From NCBI RefSeq assembly GCF_042680725.1, contig NZ_JBHUEK010000020.1, forward strand, positions 43,061 through 107,060: 64,000 bases of DNA, given 5' to 3'. The notes beneath the pieces are model-generated. The model ran no database searches. It worked only from the letters and a program-made list of their open reading frames with translations, and was not told where the DNA came from. Within the stretch, counting starts at the first letter, position 1. The number at the start of each line of letters is the position of its first letter. The position numbers and the translations under genes are program-made. This document shows positions 25,048 through 31,890 of the stretch, one piece after another. The DNA comes from Ferdinandcohnia salidurans. GTDB lineage: Bacteria > Bacillota > Bacilli > Bacillales > Bacillaceae_L.

Positions 25048-26289
25048 TTATTTAAATAGCACCTTAATAATGCTGTAACTGAAAAAGAAAGTTGAAGCGA
25101 CAACAATACTTTGGCCAATCGAAAAGATAAGCAATTGTCTAGTTGCAATGGCTAAAATTACGACAACACATCCAGTAACGAAACCTGTAAAAATGGGAAT
25201 TGCCATTTTTTCATCAATCATTTGTTTTAAAGTAGGTACATCACTTTTACCAATCAGTTTGCTATATTTATGTGTCCACCAAAGAAAAGGAATAATTTTA
25301 TATAAATAGCCAAGAATGCTACCCGCAATCCACAAGAAGAGATAAAGAAAGACAAGTACCCCATAAATTTCGTAATACCCTGGAAGGAACGCAAGAACCA
25401 TCCCAAAAAAGTGAATAACTAATCCAAAACAAATGGCAATTAATGAAAAAATAAATGGTTTATCAAGCTTTTTCTTTAATCTAACCTTGATGATAGTGGA
25501 AATATGGTAAGAAAATAAGGCGAAACCTGCAAAAAGCAAGGCCATCCCAACTTGTAACAATAAGTTCACTTCAGTAATAAAGCTGCAAATGGTTACGACA
25601 AGTCCGATGGCGTAAACAGTATAGACCCAACTTGATAGTTTCATCGAAAATCCATGTGCTAACGAAAACATAGGGACCATTTTATAGGAAAAGCCGAAAA
25701 TTAAAAATGTAAACCATCCTGCCACACCTAGTAGCATATGACTTTTTAGAACAGCAAAATGATCTAGGTGTGCTATGCCAGCTCCTAAATTAACAATCAA
25801 TAGAATTCCTAGTGAAATAGTGACTAGCAAACAAATTAGAGCACTACCAACGAATGCCGTTAGAATGTTTTTCTTTGCCTGTTTTTTTATTGTCATAAAC
25901 ATTTGAACAAGAAATAATAATATTCCAATTACAGCAAGTGAACCTGTAAAAATAGAAATGGTAGGTGAAAAAGATAGAGTAATACCAAATCCACCAAAAC
26001 CAATTGCTGTTATCCAAAATTGAATAAATCCGAATTTTTCACTCCAAATCGGAGTTAAAAAGGCTACCGGTACAAGCTGATACATTGCCCCCATCGCAAC
26101 CATTAAGGCCCAACCAAGAATGAGTAAATGAGCTGATGATAGGATGGCAGGGGTTCTAAATATCCCATCAATCACCATATGTCCATTAAATAGGAGGATG
26201 ACTTGGGATGCGACTAATGCCACAATACTAAAAATAATGAATGAAAGCGGTAGCCTGATATTTGTTTCATTTGATAATTGAGGGATCAT
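25048..26289 (-). CDS. NnrS/heme-copper-oxidase-like 12-helix membrane protein
   Basis: About 413 residues with roughly 12 membrane helices and no large soluble domain. Histidines near helix ends recur in a pattern like heme or copper ligands (SSAHLLILGWALMVAMG; LKSHMLLGVAGWF; FLWWTHKYSKLIG). I recognise similarity in style to NnrS and to cytochrome oxidase subunit I-like proteins linked with nitrogen oxide metabolism, but not a named family with certainty. It lies in an operon led by an Fnr-type box. ATG at 26289 and TTG at 26295 both follow AAGGAG. A role in NO handling or heme/copper chemistry is inference. Confidence 0.6.
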   Translation of the reverse strand: MIPQLSNETNIRLPLSFIIFSIVALVASQVILLFNGHMVIDGIFRTPAILSSAHLLILGWALMVAMGAMYQLVPVAFLTPIWSEKFGFIQFWITAIGFGGFGITLSFSPTISIFTGSLAVIGILLFLVQMFMTIKKQAKKNILTAFVGSALICLLVTISLGILLIVNLGAGIAHLDHFAVLKSHMLLGVAGWFTFLIFGFSYKMVPMFSLAHGFSMKLSSWVYTVYAIGLVVTICSFITEVNLLLQVGMALLFAGFALFSYHISTIIKVRLKKKLDKPFIFSLIAICFGLVIHFFGMVLAFLPGYYEIYGVLVFLYLFLWIAGSILGYLYKIIPFLWWTHKYSKLIGKSDVPTLKQMIDEKMAIPIFTGFVTGCVVVILAIATRQLLIFSIGQSIVVASTFFFSYSIIKVLFK

Positions 26290-26303
26290 TATCAAGCAGC
26301 TCC

Positions 26304-26510
26304 TTATTTTGTAATCTCAATTTGAAAGCCGCCTTCAGGATGTGGTTCTGTTATGTGCTTGTAGCCAAGTTCTTCAAGCTGTTCATATAGAAACATGGGT
26401 CTACGATCATTAATAATCGTCAATGTTTCACCTTTGTTTAGTTTCTCGAGAGCCTTTAATGTTCTCATCATTGGTGTAGGAGGCTCAAGACCTCGATTAT
26501 CTAATATCAT
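26304..26510 (-). CDS. DUF2249 protein (TusA-like, cysteine-less)
   Basis: 68 residues: LDNRGLEPPTPMMRTLKALEKL and RPMFLYEQLEELGYKHITE. The fold is TusA/SirA-like, but the CPxP catalytic site of TusA is EPPTP, so no persulfide Cys is available. It overlaps the upstream DUF2249 gene by 14 nt. The gene product probably binds a ligand or partner rather than carrying sulfur. DUF2249 proteins recur beside nitrite, NO and cytochrome genes. Confidence 0.82.
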   Translation of the reverse strand: MILDNRGLEPPTPMMRTLKALEKLNKGETLTIINDRRPMFLYEQLEELGYKHITEPHPEGGFQIEITK

Positions 26511-26748
26511 TATTTGTCACCTCTTTAGTAAAGGTAACCTTCCAATGTTTTTTATCAATTTGCTCTGCCACGTTTGAAAATCCTTTTGCCTTTAAAATAG
26601 GAAATAAAGGAGTCGGTTTAAAAGGCGCGTGTAAAATAAAGGTATCCCCATCCTGTAAAGGTTTAACGGCTTCCATAATCTTTTGAAAAGGCTCAATTTT
26701 ATTTTTAAGATCTTCCCTAACATCTACTTCTACTACTTTTGATTCCAT
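26497..26748 (-). CDS. DUF2249 protein, first gene of the island operon
   Basis: 83 residues: VVEVDVREDLKNKIEPFQKIMEAV and DTFILHAPFKPTPLFPILKAKGF. DUF2249 fold with HAPFKPTPL in place of the TusA Cys motif. First gene after a promoter with an Fnr box and an overlapping Fur-like box. SD AAGGGGG. Function unknown; strongly suggests a conserved job in the NO/anaerobic response, since there are three such proteins in the window. Confidence 0.82.
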   Translation of the reverse strand: MESKVVEVDVREDLKNKIEPFQKIMEAVKPLQDGDTFILHAPFKPTPLFPILKAKGFSNVAEQIDKKHWKVTFTKEVTNNDIR

Positions 26749-26782
26749 CTGAGAGTCCCCCTTATCTAACGTTTATAACCTA

Positions 26783-26825
26783 ATGATAATCATTTTCAAT
26801 GAGAAACGTTGTGACATGAATCACA
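26783..26825 (-). promoter_or_regulatory. Class II Fnr-type promoter of the DUF2249 operon
   Basis: The palindrome TGTGACATGAATCACA (26810-26825) matches TGTGA-N6-TCACA perfectly. TATCAT (26783-26788, minus) sits where a -10 would be if the start of transcription is about 26776. That places the box centre at -41.5, the classical spacing for Fnr activation. It lies 62-77 bp upstream of the ATG. Confidence 0.75.
26784..26798. promoter_or_regulatory. Fur-box candidate overlapping the -10 of the DUF2249 operon
   Basis: TGATAATCATTTTCA matches the Bacillus 7-1-7 Fur motif TGATAATNATTATCA with one mismatch. It covers the predicted -10, so it would repress under iron sufficiency if bound. Confidence 0.5.
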
Positions 26826-26868
26826 AATGTGAATTTTATTTAGGATTGTCCGTCAGGCTGGAATTAGC

Positions 26869-27558
26869 TCAGAAAATTTCATCATGCAATTTCATATGAT
26901 CTAATAAGTAATAACCATCAGTAGTCAGGTCAACAATATGTTTCTTTTTCAATACAGAGATCGTTCGACTTACCGATTCACGTGTTGTTCCGATCATATT
27001 AGCGAGTTCTCGATTTGTAAAATGAGTTGTAAGTTTAAAGCGATTTCCAGTCTTTTCACCATTACTCCTACAAAGACGAAGTAAAAGCATAATGATTTGT
27101 TCTTGGGTGCTTAATAAAATTTGTTCTTCTAGTCTTTTTTGAAGGTCTATGATTTTTTCACCAAGCACTTTAAAAATTTTAATGCAAAGCTCTGGGTTTT
27201 TTAGCAATATCTCTTCAAACTTATCAATGGGGGTGAAGATGATATTTGAATCCTCGATTACTTCGGCATGTGCGGGATATCCGCCTTTTCGAAAAAAGCC
27301 AGCATGAGGAAACATTTCACCTGCTTCTAATACGGAAACAATTTGTTCCTTCCCGTGCATATCAGACTTATAAATTTTTACTTTTCCTGATTGGATGAAA
27401 AATACACGATCAAGTGGATCGTCTTGCATAAAGATAAACATCTTTTGTCTATATAATCGTGACTGTGAAATTTCTACAATTGGGTCGAGTTCTTCTGATG
27501 TTAGTTCCCGAAACAAGGGTACTCCTTTCAATTGTTCACGAATCGATGGTAGTCCCAT
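26869..27558 (-). CDS. Crp/Fnr-family regulator without Fe-S cysteines
   Basis: 229 residues. A cNMP-like sensor beta-roll (about 15-120, MFIFMQDDPLDRVFFIQSGKVKIY), a long dimer helix and an HTH (about 175-200, TNRELANMIGTTRESVSRTIS, with the E-xxSR recognition helix usual for TGTGA boxes). No C-terminal or N-terminal cysteine cluster, so it does not sense oxygen as Fnr does. A heme-, NO- or redox-responsive role as in DNR/NnrR regulators is possible because of the neighbours. Start at 27558 (AAGGAG 9 nt upstream). An imperfect Fnr box lies upstream (27635-27650). Confidence 0.82.
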   Translation of the reverse strand: MGLPSIREQLKGVPLFRELTSEELDPIVEISQSRLYRQKMFIFMQDDPLDRVFFIQSGKVKIYKSDMHGKEQIVSVLEAGEMFPHAGFFRKGGYPAHAEVIEDSNIIFTPIDKFEEILLKNPELCIKIFKVLGEKIIDLQKRLEEQILLSTQEQIIMLLLRLCRSNGEKTGNRFKLTTHFTNRELANMIGTTRESVSRTISVLKKKHIVDLTTDGYYLLDHMKLHDEIF

Positions 27559-27634
27559 CTGTCTCACTCCTTGTTCAAATAAACTATATATGCGGTTACT
27601 CAACATTTAGTGTAACAATTCCACTTTTTAAGAC

Positions 27635-27650
27635 AGTGATTTAAATCATA
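27635..27650. promoter_or_regulatory. Imperfect Fnr box upstream of the Crp-like gene
   Basis: AGTGATTTAAATCATA keeps 8 of 10 core positions of TGTGA-N6-TCACA. A TACACT (27609-27614, minus) would be a -10 placing it near -40.5. Tentative. Confidence 0.4.
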
Positions 27651-27689
27651 GTCGGTGAGAATGACAATCAATGTTCGAAAAATGGACAC

Positions 27690-27719
27690 AAAAAAGCTAG
27701 GAGCAAAACTCCTAGCTTA
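27690..27719 (-). terminator. Terminator of the small zinc-ribbon gene
   Basis: AAGCTAGGAG/CTCCTAGCTT stem followed, on the minus strand, by TTTTTTG. It overlaps the stop codon. Confidence 0.88.
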
Positions 27720-27854
27720 GTTAGCTTGCTTTTCTTCAGCACAATCAAAGCAAAGTATCCCATTTTTATCATCTAATACAACACCATTTATAAAACCATC
27801 TAAACAATAAATTTCTTTTTCACATTCCTTACATTTTTCTACAAATTCCTTCAT
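27717..27854 (-). CDS. 45-residue zinc-ribbon-like protein
   Basis: A short ORF, MKEFVEKCKECEKEIYCLDG at the start, then NGILCFDCAEEKQAN. It has two CxxC pairs (CKEC and CFDC) spaced about 24 residues apart, a likely structural zinc site. SD GGGGTGAAG just before ATG. It lies between the Crp-like regulator and an Fnr box on the other strand. No named family recognised. Confidence 0.68.
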   Translation of the reverse strand: MKEFVEKCKECEKEIYCLDGFINGVVLDDKNGILCFDCAEEKQAN

Positions 27855-27985
27855 ATATTCTTCACCCCGTTATTTCTTTTAAACTCCACAATCATGAAGA
27901 ATGACAAGATGTTTACGTGGGATATTCATGTTCAATCTAATTATCGCATAGTTTTCGGCACATATGATAAAAAACATACGTACAT

Positions 27986-28029
27986 AGTGATTAGCTTCAC
28001 AACATGAGCTAAAAAGACTCGGGTACAAT
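27986..28029 (+). promoter_or_regulatory. Fnr-type promoter of the third DUF2249 gene
   Basis: AGTGATTAGCTTCACA (27986-28001) has 9 of 10 core matches. TACAAT (28024-28029) is a -10 that places the box centre at about -42.5. Confidence 0.65.
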
Positions 28030-28060
28030 GGACCCATAAATCAAAAGGAGGAATATTAAT

Positions 28061-28291
28061 ATGGTATTTGCAGCGAAAGTAAACGCACCAGATTATGCAC
28101 CGAAGGATAAGCACCCAACAATATTTAGAACCTTTGATAGTTTACAACCAGGTGAAATCATGGAGCTATCAAATGACCATGATCCAAGACCACTCCAATA
28201 TCAGTTTATGATGGAGCGCGGTGATGCATTTACTTGGGAATACCTTGAACAAGGCCCAGATGTATGGCGCGTTGCTATCGGTAAAAAGTAA
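28061..28291 (+). CDS. DUF2249 protein, single-gene unit
   Basis: 76 residues: FAAKVNAPDYAPKDKHPTIF and ELSNDHDPRPLQYQFMMERG, ending VWRVAIGKK. This is the best-conserved DUF2249 form (NDHDPRPLxYQ). Strong SD (AAAAGGAGG), its own Fnr-type promoter and a terminator after it. Probably a small cytosolic accessory protein of nitrogen-oxide or anaerobic respiration. Activity unknown. Confidence 0.85.
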   Translation: MVFAAKVNAPDYAPKDKHPTIFRTFDSLQPGEIMELSNDHDPRPLQYQFMMERGDAFTWEYLEQGPDVWRVAIGKK

Positions 28292-28321
28292 TAACCAATC
28301 ACAGATTCCGATCTCTCACAT

Positions 28322-28363
28322 AGTGTAGGCATCGTCTTTAAAGACTTTGTCTACACTTTTTTT
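28322..28363 (+). terminator. Terminator of the DUF2249 gene
   Basis: AGTGTAG...CTACACT stem with an inner TCTTTAAAGA hairpin, followed by TTTTTTT. Confidence 0.78.
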
Positions 28364-28442
28364 ATCGTTCACTTTGATTTTTCGTTTGGTAGGCTGTTCC
28401 AATCATGCTACTATGGAGAAAAAAGCAAAGGGGTGTTTAATG

Positions 28443-29048
28443 ATGAAAATAACGACAATCGTAGGTGTTCTTTTGGCTGGTGGGGAATCAAGGAGATTTG
28501 GAAGCCCTAAGGCATTTGCCCAATTTCAAAATAAATATTTTTACGAATATGCAATTGATGCATTAAAAGATAACGTGGACCAACTTTATATTGTGAGCCA
28601 TCCTGTATTAGAAGAGCAATTTCGTAACGAATCTTCGGTTTCCATTATTCAGGATATACCTGGATTTCAGGGAAGGGGACCACTCGCTGGCATTTTCACA
28701 GTCATGCAAAAAACATCCTCAGATTGGTATGTAATCTTACCTTGTGATACACCTTTTGTTACAGACAAACTAGTAAAGCAGCTTATTTCTTTTACAAAGG
28801 ATCAAAGTATTGATGCAATCGTACCTATTATCAATGACAGACAACAACCATTAAATGCCGTGTATCATGCTAGGGTTGCAAATAAAATAGAACAATTACT
28901 TAAAGTAAATAAATTAAAAATGAGCCAGTTATTAGACACTTGCAACGTTAAATTTATAACCGATCATGACCTTCAGCTTCAAGGTATGGAATTTGAGAAT
29001 ATCAATAACAAAACTGAATATGAAAAAATAAAGCAGAACCCAATTTGA
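28443..29048 (+). CDS. mobA: Molybdenum cofactor guanylyltransferase MobA
   Basis: About 201 residues with the nucleotidyltransferase signature GVLLAGGESRRFGSPKAF, DIPGFQGRGPLAGI, PCDTPFV and RQQPLNAVYH. MobA joins GMP to molybdopterin to make the bis-MGD cofactor of enzymes such as nitrate reductase. Start is one of two adjacent ATGs (28440, 28443) after GGGGTG. It is separated from the other Moco genes (36.9-39.6 kb) by the respiratory genes, but has the same pathway. Confidence 0.9.
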   Translation: MKITTIVGVLLAGGESRRFGSPKAFAQFQNKYFYEYAIDALKDNVDQLYIVSHPVLEEQFRNESSVSIIQDIPGFQGRGPLAGIFTVMQKTSSDWYVILPCDTPFVTDKLVKQLISFTKDQSIDAIVPIINDRQQPLNAVYHARVANKIEQLLKVNKLKMSQLLDTCNVKFITDHDLQLQGMEFENINNKTEYEKIKQNPI

Positions 29049-29070
29049 GGACCACACGATATGTGTCAAA

Positions 29071-29106
29071 AAGACGTTGCCATTGGACGTGGCAACGTCT
29101 TTTTTA
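29071..29106 (+). terminator. Terminator of mobA
   Basis: AAGACGTTGCCA/TGGCAACGTCTT, a 12-bp stem followed by TTTTT. Confidence 0.93.
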
Positions 29107-29156
29107 CCTGAAATAACGAAAGGCTTTTGTTTTTATTATTCAAGCCTATCACTCAT

Positions 29157-29171
29157 AATTTTCAGAAAAAT
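29157..29171. promoter_or_regulatory. CodY box candidate
   Basis: AATTTTCAGAAAAAT matches the CodY consensus AATTTTCWGAAAATT at 14 of 15 positions, 46 bp upstream of the DUF5316 gene. Confidence 0.6.
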
Positions 29172-29216
29172 GTGATAAAATAAGAATATAGAGTTATCTG
29201 GAAGGAGGTATTATGT

Positions 29217-29510
29217 TTGAGAGTAGGCTTAATTTTAGGTATAGTAACCTCTGGACTTCTACTAATAATTGGTTTGTCTACTCGTCAATTTGAAACATAT
29301 TCAGTTATTTCTGGGACCCTGGGTATAATATGCTTTTTGCTTGCAGGAATTGTATCTGATACCTTTATAAGTGGTGATCGGGCAAGAGCGAACTATTACA
29401 CCGAAAGCAAAAAAGACCGCAAAAAAAGAATTCGATATTCCTATTTGTTTTTCCTCTTGGGGGCTCCAAACCTACTTGTAGCTGTAGTGTTAACCCTCAA
29501 TTACATTTAA
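29217..29510 (+). CDS. DUF5316 small membrane protein
   Basis: 97 residues: helix 1 (LILGIVTSGLLLIIGLS), helix 2 (ISGTLGIICFLLAGIVSD), then SGDRARANYYTESKKDRKKR and a last helix (FFLLGAPNLLVAVVLTL). The GDRxRANxxTExxxDRKxR stretch is the DUF5316 signature. Function unknown. TTG start 8 nt after AAGGAGG. An ATG at 29213 is in another frame and closes quickly. A near-perfect CodY box precedes it, so it may be induced on nutrient limitation. Confidence 0.75.
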   Translation: MRVGLILGIVTSGLLLIIGLSTRQFETYSVISGTLGIICFLLAGIVSDTFISGDRARANYYTESKKDRKKRIRYSYLFFLLGAPNLLVAVVLTLNYI

Positions 29511-29554
29511 TTTCTTCAAAGAATATTTCTTCAATTCAATTTTCATATAGTTTT

Positions 29555-29740
29555 GATGTCTAGCTCCAGCGCCTAGCCCCTCGAGGTCATAAGCCAATCA
29601 GTCAAGAAGGATAAAAGGCATCCTTCTCGCCAGCTTTTCTTATGCTTGTCGGACTTGCACACGATGTGCTGACGTCTACGTTTGTCACAGGACGTGGCAG
29701 TAGTTAGTAGACGTTCAATTTCTAGGCGCTTGCGCTTTTC
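29555..29740. repeat. Intergenic repeat, family I (long copy with extra module)
   Basis: The framework matches 5782-5903: GATGTCTAGCTCCAGCGCC at the start, the small hairpin AGAAGG...CCTTCT, CTTATGCTTGTCGG and CTAGGCGCTTGCGCTTTT at the end. The outer arms can pair into a large hairpin. An extra block (about 29655-29712, CACACGATGTG...CACAGGACGTGGC...TTAGTAG) is absent from the short copy. It occurs, inverted, inside the family II repeat at 38711-38872. Confidence 0.8.
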
Positions 29741-29775
29741 CATATTTGTGAACAATTTTAAACACCTCCGTTTTC

Positions 29776-29818
29776 TGTGATGTACCTCACATTGCTCACT
29801 ATTCTATAGTGCTAAAAT
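29776..29818 (+). promoter_or_regulatory. Class II Fnr promoter of the radical SAM gene
   Basis: TGTGATGTACCTCACA (29776-29791), a perfect TGTGA-N6-TCACA. TAAAAT (29813-29818) is a -10 giving a start near 29825 and the box centre exactly at -41.5. Confidence 0.8.
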
Positions 29819-29846
29819 GTGTACATTAATAAAGGAGGTCTGCCTC

Positions 29847-30971
29847 ATGTTTGAAAGAGACTATAACGAAGATCCATTTATTGTGATTTGGGAGCTTACA
29901 AGGGCTTGCCAATTAAAATGTTTACATTGCCGTGCTGAAGCTCAGTATAAAAGAGACCCTAGAGAGCTTTCCTTTGAAGAGGGGAAAAAGCTAATCGACC
30001 AAATATATGAGATGAATAATCCGATGCTTGTGTTCACAGGTGGGGACCCATTAATGCGACCTGACGTCTATGATATTGCCGAATACGCAATTAAAAAAGG
30101 TGTGCGCGTCTCCATGACACCAAGTGCAACACCAAATGTAACAAAAGAAGCCATTCAAAAGGCGAAAGAAGTAGGATTAGCTCGTTGGGCATTTAGCTTA
30201 GATGGTCCTACTGCTGAAATTCATGACCATTTCCGCGGAACAAATGGTTCATTCGATTTAACAATGAGAGCCATTAAATATTTACATGAACTTGAAATTC
30301 CCATTCAGATCAACACTGTAATTTCAAGATATAATGTCCATGCATTAGATGAAATGGCAAAATTAGTTGAGGACCTCGATTGTGTATTATGGAGCGTCTT
30401 TTTCCTTGTACCTACTGGTCGTGGAAAGGAAACGGATATGATTTCCCCAGTTGAACATGAAAAAGTATTCCGCTGGTTGTATGACCTAAGTAAACGTGTG
30501 AAATTTGATATAAAAACGACTGCTGCGCAACACTATCGCCGTGTAGTTATTCAATCAAAAATGCGTGAAACAAAGGATGCGGAACAACAAATCCGCTATA
30601 AGGATGCTCTTATGCAAGGGAAAACGGGGCAAATTGATGGACTTGGAAGAGCGCCACAAGGTGTAAACGATGGGAATGGATTTGTCTTTATTTCTCATAC
30701 TGGAGATGTGTATCCAAGTGGATTATTACCTGTAAAAGCAGGAAATGTTCGTGAGACCCCACTTGCTGAAATTTATCGTGAATCCCCAATCTTCAAAGAT
30801 TTGCGTAATCCTGATAAATATAAAGGAAAATGTGGAGTATGTGAATTTAGACATGTATGTGGTGGATCACGTTCTCGTGCATATGCCATGACAGGTGATT
30901 ATATGGAGAGCGAACCATTCTGTGTATATATTCCGGAAGTACTTCGTAAGAAAGAAAAAACAGTACAATAA
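29847..30971 (+). CDS. Radical SAM/SPASM protein, NirJ/AhbD-related (TIGR04053-like)
   Basis: 374 residues. N-terminal radical SAM core with CxxxCxxC (CQLKCLHC, about 24-31), GGDPL and SLDGP. C-terminal SPASM region with CGVCEFRHVCGGSRSRAYA and a final Cys (EPFC) for auxiliary Fe-S clusters. The nearest families are heme-modifying NirJ/AhbD and the TIGR04053 group of Bacillus. Which substrate is used here is not known; no heme d1 genes are in the window. ATG at 29847 with AAAGGAGG. The perfect Fnr promoter and own terminator show a one-gene anaerobic unit. Confidence 0.85.
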   Translation: MFERDYNEDPFIVIWELTRACQLKCLHCRAEAQYKRDPRELSFEEGKKLIDQIYEMNNPMLVFTGGDPLMRPDVYDIAEYAIKKGVRVSMTPSATPNVTKEAIQKAKEVGLARWAFSLDGPTAEIHDHFRGTNGSFDLTMRAIKYLHELEIPIQINTVISRYNVHALDEMAKLVEDLDCVLWSVFFLVPTGRGKETDMISPVEHEKVFRWLYDLSKRVKFDIKTTAAQHYRRVVIQSKMRETKDAEQQIRYKDALMQGKTGQIDGLGRAPQGVNDGNGFVFISHTGDVYPSGLLPVKAGNVRETPLAEIYRESPIFKDLRNPDKYKGKCGVCEFRHVCGGSRSRAYAMTGDYMESEPFCVYIPEVLRKKEKTVQ

Positions 30972-30977
30972 AATATC

Positions 30978-31010
30978 AAAGACCCATGGGAGCCCATGGG
31001 TCTTTTCTTT
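30978..31010. terminator. Bidirectional terminator between the radical SAM gene and fnr
   Basis: AAAGACCCATGGG/CCCATGGGTCTTT, a 13-bp stem with TTCTTTT after it. Confidence 0.95.
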
Positions 31011-31013
31011 TGG

Positions 31014-31718
31014 TTATTCAATACTACAATATTTAGCTGGACATTCCTCGCACTGTATTGCTTTTTTGATATATCCTAAATCGTGAATGGTGATATAGCC
31101 CTTGTGAACAGAAATGATATCTTTCACTCGTAAATCATGCAGCATCCGATTTACACTTTCTCTTGTGGTTGCACAAAAATTAGCTAGTTCCTGATTTGTC
31201 AGACGTAGGTCAATTAAAGTGCCGTTTTCCTTCTCAACCCCATAGCTGTTGGTCATTCGAATTAAGGTGGAATATAATGCTCCTTTTTTACCTAATAATA
31301 CAAGGTCTCTAAACTTTGTTTGTGTTTTTCGAAAATGATCACTCATCCACTTCATAAATTCAAATGCAAGAGTTGTATTTTCAAAGAGTTTTTTTTCTAA
31401 TTCATCCTTTTGAATTACGGCAATTTCACAATCCTCCAATATCCTGCAATCAAATAAATATTTAGGTTGATCTGTAAATAATGTCAACTCTCCGACGATT
31501 TCATTTTGACTACAGATTCGAAGCGATAATTCATTGCCATCCGATGTCCCTTTACTTACCTTTACACGCCCTGATAGAATCAGATAGAGCTCAGAAGCTT
31601 TCATGCCTTCGCGAAATAAATAGGTTCCTCTTTTCATATTGATGACTTGATTAGCTGATTTAAGAAGCTCAGTTAATTCATCTGAAATGGTTGATTGATG
31701 TAATGCTAATTGACTCAT
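31014..31718 (-). CDS. fnr: Anaerobic regulator Fnr (oxygen-sensing, C-terminal [4Fe-4S])
   Basis: 234 residues. The sensor domain is about 20-130, the dimer helix about 135-155, and the HTH about 173-195 (TNQELANFCATTRESVNRML, recognition ExxNR). The C-terminus reads CEECPAKYC, giving Cys223-x2-Cys226-x4-Cys231. This is the Bacillus Fnr cluster (B. subtilis C227, C230, C235), and Asp138 is the likely fourth ligand. Active without oxygen; activates genes at TGTGA-N6-TCACA boxes. ATG at 31718 after GGAAGGTGG. Divergent from modB. A half-conserved Fnr box at a good distance upstream suggests autoregulation. Confidence 0.93.
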   Translation of the reverse strand: MSQLALHQSTISDELTELLKSANQVINMKRGTYLFREGMKASELYLILSGRVKVSKGTSDGNELSLRICSQNEIVGELTLFTDQPKYLFDCRILEDCEIAVIQKDELEKKLFENTTLAFEFMKWMSDHFRKTQTKFRDLVLLGKKGALYSTLIRMTNSYGVEKENGTLIDLRLTNQELANFCATTRESVNRMLHDLRVKDIISVHKGYITIHDLGYIKKAIQCEECPAKYCSIE

Positions 31719-31763
31719 AGGTACCACCTTCCATATAGGAATGCTATACTTGTTTCTAAGAAA

Positions 31764-31806
31764 ATCATATAATGTTAGGCATACGGTAGGTGTATAATAA
31801 ATCACA
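31764..31806 (-). promoter_or_regulatory. Probable autoregulatory Fnr promoter of fnr
   Basis: TGTATAATAAATCACA (31791-31806) keeps 8 of 10 core bases, with one perfect half-site. TATGAT (31764-31769, minus) is a -10 that puts the box centre at -41.5. Confidence 0.5.
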
Positions 31807-31890
31807 CTTACTTCATTTTTGAAGCTTAATACCTTGGAAAATAAGGATTCCTGACATTTTGAACATTTTTTAACAATTGAGGTTTGTATA

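Noticed and set aside
29213..29295. ATG at 29213 directly after AAGGAGG as a gene start
   Set aside because: That frame closes after about 26 codons. The TTG at 29217 in the next frame gives the full DUF5316 protein and is also well spaced from the SD.
29573..29755. 60-codon minus-strand ORF inside the family I repeat
   Set aside because: Composed of the repeat; no conservation expected and no SD.
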